The notes below the pieces were generated by a model that saw nothing but the letters and a program-made list of their open reading frames with translations, made no database searches and had not been told where the DNA came from. From Tridacna crocea (taxonomy: Eukaryota > Mollusca > Bivalvia > Cardiida > Cardiidae), in contig OX031064.1 in the NCBI GenBank assembly GCA_943736015.1, positions 28,953,361-29,017,360 of the forward strand: a DNA stretch of 64,000 bases, written 5' to 3'. Below, piece by piece: positions 47,401 through 59,400 of the stretch (position 1 is the stretch's first letter; the number at the start of each line of letters is the position of its first letter). A program made the position numbers and the translations under genes.

Positions 47401-50400
47401 CAGTATGAGGCAGAGTTTTGATCCATTTCTCTTTAACGCCTTTTTCAACAGTATTCGTCATAGTCACAGTGAAAGTGCAATAGCTTCTTTACCACACAGT
47501 TCCGAGTTTAACCCTTTACCACACAATGCCAACTTTTAACACCCCTGTTAAAGAAGCCTTTCGAAAACATTGTCGGAAAAGAAGAAAATGCTGGTAACCA
47601 GCATTTTCTCCTTTTCCCACAATGTTTTCTTCCCTTCCTAAAAACAAATTTCAATTCTTTAGTCACATTCATTTTGCTATCTGCAAATGCTTTTAATTTG
47701 GACCAGTGTAAAATTTGGAGATTGATAAAGAATTAAACGACCCTGAAGGCTTTTGAAAATATTTTGGGAGGAGGAAATGATGGTCTCCTTTTCCCACAAT
47801 ATTTCACCCTATAGATGACACAAATGTATAATTTGAACCATGTTTCCATATGACATCTGCGAATGCTTTAATTTCGAATGTATCAAAAAGTTTTTCACTC
47901 TGTAAGAGGTAAACTAAATCTTTCTTGTCATCCAACCCTACAGAATGGGTTAGAACACATTACAGTTGCCTGCACAAGGACATTCCAAGATTCACGTCGC
48001 AACCAACTTGACTCCACTAAATATTTCCAAATTACCTCTAAAAATCATTGTCTGTATTTTTTGTTAGGTGTTCGCCGCCGTTTTCAACATTATATCAGTT
48101 ATGTCGTGACAGCCAGTGCACCTATCCATCATTTCTCTTAAATTTCTTTTACCTGTGCTTCACACAAATATCTTCCCAAACCATTGGCTACTTTCTCACA
48201 TAAACATCGTTGAAAAACACTGATCAGCGGTGAGACAGGTATTGGAATAGAATTCATCGCCTGAATCACTGAGAAGTGCGGGACCCTAGCTGGATGGTTC
48301 TAAATAAATCTTTCATAAATAACAGTCATATTTGTGAGCGAAATTTAAACGTTTTTGGTCTGCTTCAGAAGTTGTAAACTGTTCATTGTTAACCTTGAGC
48401 CTGTCTATCAGCTGGTATCTTTTATGGAAACATGATACTTATATGTTTCCCCGTTTGTTCTCCTATTTCAAACAAGCACATACTTATGGGCAATGGGGCA
48501 CATAAAAAGGTTAGCACATTTCCGTTTTTACATCATAATCTTTAAACTGCGATACTTTTTCTAAACACCTGCTTTTAGAAATATTTGAACAGAATTCTGA
48601 AAAAAGAGGGGGTTTAACTTTTACCACACAAGAAAGTTTTTAACTGGTCAAAATTGAAAGCATTTTCAGACGAAAAAATAAATGTGACTGGCATATGCCC
48701 CAGAGAATCATTGAGAAAAACATACAGTTTTATCCTGTATTTTCATGACCCTGACATCAAAGGCTTACAATAAAATAATTTCACGAAACAAGAAATAAAT
48801 TGATAACAAAAAATAGAATTAGAAGTACAGACTCTGAAGATTCAAGACCAGACTTTGTGCTGTGCAGAATGATCTTGATCTGCGCCACATGAAAGAGCTT
48901 TTTAAAGATATCATCTTTGTGTGTAGAGAGTCAAAGCTTGAGAACGATTTGTAAAGAATAACTTAAGCCAACTTAGAGTCAAGGCTGTTAACCCATTACC
49001 ACACAATCCCTACTTTTGACGCCGCCAAGAAAGAAGCCTTTTGAAAACACTGTAGGAAAAAGAGAAAATGCTGGTAACCAGCATTTTCTCCTTTTCCCAC
49101 AGTGTTTTCTACTCTTCCCAGAACAAATTTCAGTTTTTCAGTCACCTTTATTTTGTCGTCTGCAAATGCTTTCAATTTGAACCAGTCTAAAAATTTGTCA
49201 TGTGGTAAAGAGTTAAGAGTTATCTCTCTTAGCATGCCTACTTATCCACTTTTATCATTTTATCATAATAAGCATATTTTTCAGAGTGCTACTTAACTAT
49301 CATGGCCAAATATAAAATCTCGACTATTTTTCAAGCCTGAAAATTTAATCCACTGTAACGCTGACATTTTTATCATGCAGGCCTAGAAAACAACAGTAGA
49401 GATCCAAGATCAGACTGCACGTCCTTTGATCTATGCCATATGCAAATGTCCCTGTTTCCGCTTATGGTGCTGAAAGAATTAATACAGTACATAAAAGCAT
49501 AATATTTCAGGGGGCCAAGCTGCACATGCGTTTGGACCAGGTACTTATACAATATCAGGAAACATACACCTAGATGACGATGAGAACTGGACACTCAGTG
49601 TAGACCCAAAAGATGGTATTAACATTCTGGCGGTGGCCATTCACGAGATAGGTAAAAAAAAAATTCAATTTTGAAATCAAAATCTTTCTGCAGCTCCGGG
49701 AGTTTAGTGCCATTTTAACAGCTTTGGTCATATTCAGGCTTTCAGTGTACCTTTATGTGTGTTTCCTGGCTTTCTCACACTAGTATTGACACAACTTTCT
49801 GTCGAAGTCACTGACTACTTTCTCTAATGCATTTTTTCACATGAATCAGAGGTGAGAGACAAACTTTTTTCAACTGTAAACTAGACCTGTCACTGAATGT
49901 GACTTAGTTCCCCTGCCAGCGCAGGCAGAAACAGAAACAGGCAATTGCTAGTATTTTGTACACAGACGGACACATGCACGGACATACTGGCAGACACACG
50001 GACGCACAGACAGGCTGATTCCAGTATACCCTCGAAAACATTCATTTTGAGGTGGTACAACTAGACAATGAGAGTTTCTATTTGTCAATGATGAAAGCAA
50101 TTGCAAACGTCCAAATTGATGCGTGTCAAATAATCAGTGTCCAAATGGGTGGAAATTTAACATTTAAGGAAAAAGAGATCATGGTGCTTAATTAGATGTA
50201 TTTAGATGAAGGTACGTAAAGCAAGTTTTTTATGGGCTATCTTCTAGTAACTGAGTATTGCTACTCTAATTTCTTAGGTCATTCATTGGGACTGCACCAT
50301 TCTCGAGATCCTAGATCAGTTATGTTTCCAGCTTTCGTGACAACTAATTTGGATTTAAGCCAAAATGATATAGAGCACATACAGATGTTATATGGTAAGT

Positions 50401-53400
50401 GAAAAACCTTTTTATCTCTGCTAATAAATTAGGGCTCATAATATATGTAATATATCAGCTTAATTGTTCAATGAGATAAACAATCCGGAAATGAAAGGTT
50501 CAAAATTTAACTCTTTACTATAGGACAAATTGTACTAGACCGGTCCAAATTGGGAGCACTTGCCGAAGACAAAACAAATATAACTCAAAAATTGAAATTT
50601 GTTCCCTTCAGGATAGAAAACATTGTGTGAGAAGAAGAAAATGCAGGTTACCAGCATTTTCTTCTTTTCCCTCAATTTTTTCAAAAGGCTTCTATCTCAG
50701 GGATTGTTTGGTAAAGGGTTAAACGTGTGGAATCTTTGGCCTATGCTCTGACAAAAAGGGGGGGGGGGGGGGGGGGGTTAAGTCATGTATCTAAGTGATG
50801 CACCAAATTAGTGTTCTATAAAACCAATTTGGCAAAAAACCAATGAATCCTAAGGTAGACTGTTCCTTTGACATTATCAAATAACGGTGATGATGACAAC
50901 TTTATAAGTATTATGATAATTCAATACTTTTGAAAAGCATGATTTAAATCCAAATGCACATCAAACCCTCACTGCTTAGTTTTGGCTACTTCTGTGCCTA
51001 TTAGATCATAATAACAAATACTGCACCTTTCTCCTTTTACCACAATGTTTTCACAAGGCTTATTTCCCAGGACCATTAAAAGTCAGCATTGTGAGGTAAA
51101 GGGTAAATACTTTTCCACAAATTCGCCCTTCGTGTAACTTAAGATCTTGAGTTTGACTTTTAAAGGTGGGTATTTACATTTTTCATATCTCACCAAATTA
51201 AAAAATATATGTATCACTGAAATTTACATGAAAAAACAATACAAATCATCATAAAATTCCAAAAAAGATTTTTTGATGATGTTCCCTTAACCCTTTCCCA
51301 TACGACAAATTTTTGGACTCTTCCAAACTGAAAGAGTTTGCAGACGACAATTTTAGATTTTGAGAAAATGGCAGAAAGTTCTCAAAAAGGGTAGAAAACA
51401 CTGTGGGAAAAGGAGAAATTGCTCGTTACGAGCAATTTCTCCTTTTCCCGCAGTGTTTTCAAAAGACTTTTACTGCAGACACGTAAAAACCAGGGCTTGT
51501 TTGGGAAAGGGTTAAAGGGCTACCTAGCCTCTTAAGGTATTTTTAGATTTCGTACCAGAAATCAAAAAGCATTTAGGGAATGTCAAGTGACTGGCACATG
51601 ACTAATGAGGCTTAAATTCCATAACAAAAAATACAGGTAATTATTTTCCATGACGTAAGTAAATGAGCAAGTTGCTCATGTAAAAATAGACAGTGTTTCC
51701 CGTCAGTGTACGTCGACCTAGGCCGTAGTAAATCTCTAATTTCTCTTGTTGTCGGATGGCTTTCAACTACTGGGGTTTTATGAATGAAAATGAAAAGGCT
51801 TTGGGAGTATAAGGTTGATTTTTTTTTTGTATTTTTGTAAAATTTCGTCCTGGGCTCTTAAGAGCCACCTTTAACTTTAACAATTTTTTGGTCTAAAGGG
51901 AGAAAACTCTTTTTTACAGAAGTTGCCTCTGTTATACATTATATTCTTGGAAAAAAATAATGAATGGCGCATAAATGTGTTGTTCTTTAATTCAATGTAC
52001 TCGAAAAAAATTCAGACACACTGAAGCAATCTTTGGACATTAGTTTCAAAGTTGCATACACAACCCTCCTCCTTCCCATTTTAGAATATGCAGTGCACGC
52101 ATGGAGCAATATATATTGAGATTTTTTAAAGAATTTGAAAAAAAATGCAACCATTTTAGTGCCATAATTGAAGAATTTGAGTTGTGAATAAAGGCTCAGG
52201 CTCTGAATATGTATTCACTGAAGGAAAGGGGATTGACAGGTGACCTAATACATGGACAAATTGTTCCAATCAAAATCTGTAATAAATCTGTGCAAGTTCC
52301 TTCAACAGGCTAATGTATAAAGGCTAATCACAAAGGGCCATTTTGTGAAAATTTATAAACTGCCTCTCTAGAAAAAAAAACACTTGTACATTATATTTCC
52401 ATTAGAGTGATAAAAAGTGGAATGAGACTAGATGAAGAAATACTAAGACCACCACATATGGGAAATGAGAGCTACTGCCTAAAACTTTTAAACTCCCTTA
52501 GCAAATAAATTTGTAAATATTTCAGGTCCAAACCCAGAAATGAGTGAAGAAACTTACAAGAGGCTAGAGCCAACAACCACTCCAGCACCCATCTGTAAAA
52601 TCACAATGGATGACATAGAAATGGGTAAGTAGTGTCTGCCTTAATTTTCTTCCAATTACATGGTAAGCGCAGGTTTCGACTCATCCGAGGTGAAAGTGCT
52701 CAAGGTGAGCTTACGATATCAAGCTGTGTGCGTCGTCTGTCATGCAGTGTGCATCGTCAGTTACATAGGTATTAACATTTACCTTCTGTGCACTCTAGAT
52801 GCCACATTTTCATTCAAACACTCATGAAACTTAGAATGTTTGTCTTGATAATATCTTGAACAAGTTTATAATTGGGTCACATCGGGTCAAAAAATAGGTC
52901 ACTTGGCAAAATCTTGGAAAAAAATCTTCGTGTAAATTCTACAAGGCAGATTTTCAGCCCAATATTCAAGAGTCTACGTCAAAATGTTTTGCTTGATAAT
53001 ATCTTGGAGAAATTTGAAATTTGTTTAGGTCTGGTCAAAAAATGGTCACTGGGCAAAATCTTACAAAAACCTTGTGTGCACTCTAGAGACCAAATTTTCA
53101 GCCCAGTGAAAGTGGGCAGAATGTTTGCATATTGTATCTCTTACACGCATGAATTTAGATCATGTAAGGTCAAATAACACATGTAAGTCACTGGGCCAAC
53201 ATATAGTAAAACCTTCTGTGCACGATAGAGGCCATGCTTTCAGCTAGATATTCATCAAAATCTGTCTGAATGTTCGTCTTCATTTTTATATCTGATAAGT
53301 GCAAAATTAGATCTAGTTGATCTACTAGTATGTCACTAACAATCATATGATTTGCATCACTTCAACTAGGATCTCTCCAGCCTAGTCAGTTCTTGATGAC

Positions 53401-56400
53401 TTAACTCAACTGAGTGCCTCCTTGCCAATAGCCTTCTGGTTTAATTCACTTGAACAAGGAATACCCAAGCTGAGCTTTTGTGACTGTGCTGTGTCCTGCA
53501 TCCGTCTTGCTTCCTGCATTGCAGTTTTTAACAATTACTTTGCTTGTGTGCAGTTAAGAAGGAATATCTTTATTTTGAAAACTCATGAAATATTATGAGA
53601 ATGATTGTCTTCATGATACCTCGGATGAGTTCAAGATTTGATCACGTCAGGTCAAACAGTAAACAAAGAGTACAGGGCCAAATCTTACAAAAACCTTGTG
53701 TGCACTCTAGAGGCGAGATTTTCAGCCCAATATTTATGACATTGGGTCAGAATGTCTGTCTTGATTGTATCTCACAGACATCTGAAGTAAGATTACATCT
53801 AGTGAAAAAGGTCACTATGCCAAATCTTACAAAAACGTTTTGGGCACTCTAAAGGTCACATCCTCAGTCAGATACTCAAGGAACTTGGGTTGGAATATTG
53901 CCTTGGTGATATGTTTGGCAAGGTTGCAACTGGGTTGAGTCCAGCCATACAGTCAATCTTAGAAAATCTTAGAAAAATCTTGTGTGCTCTATAGAGGCAA
54001 CATTTTAGTTAGATACTCAAACTAGAAGGCCCTGAAGGGCCTGAATATGCTCTACTGGCAGAGAGTTTGCTTTCAAATAAAGCATACATAGGAATTCATT
54101 ACGCAAAAATACAAAATAAATTGACATTTTCAACTCAAAATGGCTGCTTTTCCATTACTGTTGGTTGAATTTTTTCAAACTCAACAGGGTTAAAAAGCTA
54201 TAGATGGGATAAACAAGCTGAAAAATTCATAAAATCTGATCACAAATAAATACTTTATCATGGAAACAGGCAATGAAATTGTTCAATTTGAAAAGACTAC
54301 TTTTCCCATACTGTTTGTCAGATTTTTTCAAAACTGATATGATTAAAGCTTTTGATGAGATTAACAAACTCTGCAAGTTTCACGCAAGTCTGACCAAAAA
54401 TGAAGACTTAATCGAGTTAACAAGAAATGAAAGTTTTCAACTTGAAATGGCTACTTTTCCCATACTCTTTGTTGGAATTTTTTCAAAATCAATAGGGTAG
54501 AAGCTATTGATAAAATAAACAAACTCTGCAAGTTTCATGGAAATCTTACCTAAAATGAAGACTTTATTGTGTTTAAAGGAAATGTAAATTTCAAACTTGA
54601 AATGGCTACTTTTCCGATACTGTTAGTCAGATTTTTTTCAAAATCAATAGGGTTAAAGCTATTGATGAGATAAATAAATTGTGCGAGTTTCACAAAAATC
54701 TGACAACAAATGAAGACTTTATCGCGTAAACAAGAATTGGAAATTTTCAACTTGAAATGGCTACTTTTCCCATACTGTTTGTCAGATTTTTCTCAAAATC
54801 AATAGGGTTAAAGCTATTGATGAGATAAACAAACTGTGCAAGTTTCACGAAAATCTGATAACAAATGAAGACATAATCGCGTAAACAAAAATTGGAAATT
54901 TTCAAATTGAAATGACTACTTTTCCAACATTGTTTGTTGGATTTTTCTCAAAATCAATAGGGTTACAGCTATTGATGACATTAACAAACTGTGCGAGTTT
55001 CACAAAAATCTGACAACAAATGAAGACTTTATCGCGTAAACAAGAATTGGAAATTTTCAACTTGAAATGGCTACTTTTCCCATACTGTTTGTCGGATTTT
55101 TCTCAAAATCAATAGGGTTAAAGCTATTGATGAGATAAACAAACTGTGCAAGTTTCACGAAAATCTGAGGATAAATGAAGACTTAATCGCGTAAACAAGA
55201 ATTGGAAATTTTCAACTTGAAATGGCTACTTTTCCAATATTGTTTGTTGGATTTTTCTCAAAATCAATAGGGTTGAAGCTATTGATGAGATAAACAAACT
55301 GTGCAAGTTTCACGAAAATCTGACAACAAATGCAGACTTTGTCGCGTAAACAAGAAAAAGACTAACGGACGGACAGACGGACGGACGGACAGACGGACGG
55401 ACGACGGAAACCCCGCCATGACATAAGCTCTGCTGGCTGAAAGCCAGTAGAGCTAAAAAAAAATGGTCAGAAAGTTTGTCTTCATTATATGTCTTACAAG
55501 TGTGGATTTCTGTCATGCAAGGTCAAATAATCTATATAGGTCTCTTGGCAAAATCTTAGTTAAACCTTCTGTGCACTAAAGAGGCCATGTTGTCAGCCAG
55601 ATATTTATCAAAATCTGTCTGAATGTTTGTCTTCATTTTTTTTTTGTCTCTCATATATTAAGTGCAAAAATAGATCAAATCAGTCTAGTAGTAGGTCACT
55701 AAAGCACATAATTATGTTTTACATCACTACATCTAGGATCTCCCCAGCATTGTCAGTTTTTGATGACTTAACTCAACTGAGTGCCTCCTTACCAATAGCC
55801 TTCTGGTTTAGCTCACCTGAACAAGGAATGCCTAAGCTGAGCTTTTGTGACTGTGCTGTGTCCTGTATCCGTCTTGCTTCATGCAACTAGCAGTTTCAAG
55901 CAGTTACTTTGCTTGTATGCAGTCAAGAGGCTATTTTTCATTCAAGCACATGTGAAATAGTATTAGAATGTTTGTCTTGATGATACCTCGGACAGGTTCA
56001 AAATTTGATCACACTGGGTCACACAGCATGTTTACTAGGCCAAATGTTAGAAAAAAATTCATGTGCACTTTAGAAGAAAGATTTTCAGTCTGATATTCAA
56101 GAGCTTATGTCAGAATGTTTTTCTAGAAAATATCTTGGAGAAACTTGAAATTGGATTAGGTCGGGTCAAAAAAGTTACTGGGCAAAGTCTTACAAAAGCC
56201 TAGTGTGCAATTCAGAGGCTAGATTGTCAGCCCACTACTCATGAAATTGGGTCAGAACGTCAAGTCCAGTGACTCCAGCCATACAGTAGGCCACTAGGTC
56301 ACTAGGTCAAATCTTTGAAAAACCTTGTGTATACTCTTTATAGGCAACATTTTCGTCAGGTACTCATGAAACTTGTTCAGAATGTTTGCCTTAATGATAT

Positions 56401-59400
56401 CTCTTACAAGTATGAATTTCTGTCACATAAGATAAAAAAATAGGTTACTTAGTTTTGTCTTAGTAAACATTTGTGTGCAGTGTATAGGCAATACTTTCAG
56501 TCAGATACTCATGAAAATCCTTGGGTATGTTTGTCTTTGTTATATCTGACAAGTACAAAATATATCAATTCGCTCACTCTTATGTGTTTTACATCATTAC
56601 AACTAGGATCTCTCCAGCCTTATCAGTCCTTGATGACTTTGCTAAATTGAGCGCTTTTTGGCTAATGGCCTTCTTGTTTAGCTGACCTGAGCAAGAACTG
56701 CTAAAGGTGAGGTAATGTGATCATTTTCAGTCCAATACTAATGAAATTCAGTCAAAATGTTTGCCTTGATATCCTGTTTGCAATTTGGTCACATTGTGTC
56801 AAAAACTAGGTCAGTGGACAAAATCTTATAAAAAGCTTGTGTCACTCTAGAGGCCATACTTTCAGCCTGATACTCTGGGCACTTTATCAGAATATGTGTT
56901 GATGATATCTCGGACAAGTTTGAAATGAAATCATGTGGGGTTTAAAAGTAGGGCAATAGATCAAATCTTAGAAAACCTTGTGTGCACTGTAAAGGCCACA
57001 TTTTCAACCAGACAATAATGAAACTATGCCAAAATGTTTGTATTGATGATATCTCAGACAAATTTGAAATTGGGTCATGCCGTATCAAAAACTTGGTATG
57101 TGGGTAAACCCTCAGATACACCTAGAAGGCTATATATGTATAGATGGATCAGAGAGGCTCACGCCTATTTGAAGATCCCTCAACAAGGAAACAAGGAAAC
57201 AAGGCTACATTTTTCAGCCTGATACTCATGAAAAACTGTTAGATTACTTTCTTTTGATGGTATCTTGGATTTTTTTTAAATTGGGTCACATGATGACTAG
57301 TCAATAATAGGTCACTGACCCAAATCTAAATAAACCCTTGTATGCATCTAGAGGCTATACATGTATTTTCAGTGTGATACTCATTAAACTTGATCAGAAA
57401 GTCTTGACGATAGCTTGAAATTGGGTCATGTAGGGTCAAAATTGTGAGTCACATGGCTAACTTTTAGATTATAAACCTTTTGTGCACTCTGCAGACCACA
57501 TTTTCACCCTGAAACTAATAAAACATGGTCAGAATATTTGTCTTGATGATATATTGGACCAAAAGTAGGTCACTAACACTCATGTGTTTTATATCATCAA
57601 AACCAGGATCTTGTCAGCTCTAACTATCCTAGATGACTTTGCTCAGGTGAGCACTTTAGGGCTAATGGTCCTCTTATTTGGTAATTTCAAATGGAAAAAA
57701 AATACAATTCCAAAACCACATCATACATTTGCCCATCCAAACTGATATAATTTTCCAAGAAAATTCAAAATAAAGAAGCATTTTTCTCTTTACTTACTAC
57801 ATCTATCATTTCAGAGGTAGTTTCACTATGTTATACAGTTCAGTGAAACTTGTTCCCAGACTTGATGACTGCCTACTGAAACTGTGCATGCAGTTAAAGG
57901 CCCAGTAAAGGCCAAGTTAAGTTCAAATCATACCACTGATAGAAAATATTTATTCAAATATAAAGTGAAAATCTGTAATAGGCCATATGTTAGTCATTGG
58001 CAGGAAAAAAAAAGTTTTAAAATCAGGCAAAAAGTAAACGAAAGGCACAAATACTTGGCAGGCAACCTTGGTTTGAAATTAATTTCTCTGTCAGCAACTT
58101 GCACTTTGACCAACAGCAAAATGACAGGTTCCCAGATTGTCATCTTCACAATAATTTCCTTACTGTAAATGGTATGAAAAAAGTTCAAATGCATGTAAAC
58201 ACCTGCTCTGTTTACATTTGGCCTATCGATACTTGAAAGATAGGGCATCCTAATGGGATTCATGTAACATTGCCTTTCATCGCCATAAAAAAATGTATAG
58301 ATTCCGCTTAGACTTGGGTAATCAATCAGCCTACAGATGCTGCTTTCTCACATCAATAAAGGATTACCAGAGTCTTAACAGAACTCATGCAATTCTGGTG
58401 ATGAAAGGTGATGTTAAACAAATCCCATTACGGTGCCCTATCCTTAACCCTTATCCTTCTGAATAAGTTGAATGAAACTTTCCAAGGTGATAGTAAACAC
58501 CCTAATGATGCTATTTTAAATGCATATATATCTGTATGAAATACATCTCCTACACGGGAATGTATAGCTCCAAGATCACACTGCATGTTCTGTGCAGTCT
58601 GATCTTGATCTACACAGTCCACAAGAGGTCAGCGAGTTGCGATTATTATTAGTCAAAGTGTTAAGAGAAATTTAACATAGCCTGGGCATGCGCGGATCCA
58701 AATATCTTTCTCAGGGGGGGTCCCACCGAAAATGCACTCATCTTATTATATAATACTTTGATTTCCGGATCTCAGTGGATGTAAGTCAACGTTTCCAGTT
58801 CTAACCACATTTAGAACCTTTTTTTTTTAAATTTATGACTGTATTTTACATAAATGCTTTGCAGTATCAAACCAGTACCATTTCCGATAACCACATTTTT
58901 CCAAAATTCCAGGGGGGGTCCGGACCCCCGGTCCCCCCCTCTGGATCCTCCCATGCCTGGGTGTCTTGTGCAAAACGCTGCTACTATTTCAAATCTTTAC
59001 GTCACCATAAAATTCTAGATTAGTCCAAATCCATTTGCACAAGCACACGGCAAATAAAATTTGCATTTGTACTACTAGGGATTTTCTTTTGAAAACAGAG
59101 AAAAAATTGTCCGTAAAGGAGAAACCCCTTTCTTAAGGGTCATTAAATCTTGTGAACATGCAGTGTAGGTTTAAGCCCGACACACAAGCTTGTCTGGCTT
59201 AGACGCTCTATCTGTATCTGTGCATTTTCAGGGCCTGATGGTTACACATACATTTTCAAAAAATCAAGAATACGTCAAATAGATCCCCGTGGTAAGATGG
59301 TGCGGACCAAAGACAAGGTCAATATCTGGGACATTTACAAAAATGGGCCATCTCGAGTTGATGCTGTAGCTTACCTATCAATGCGGAAAAAGACCTACAT

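Noticed and set aside
47878-48141. 87-codon open frame as a possible MMP exon or separate gene
   Set aside because: No MMP similarity, the phases of exons d and e already join directly, and its right part is SINE-like.
54024-55456. LTR retrotransposon
   Set aside because: No direct terminal repeats, primer-binding site or coding sequence; the tandem core and 3' hairpin fit a pearl/CvA-type element.
55310-55516. Arg/Pro/Ser-Val repeat protein ([13 protein letters not shown])
   Set aside because: It is the reverse translation of the ACGG tetranucleotide tract.
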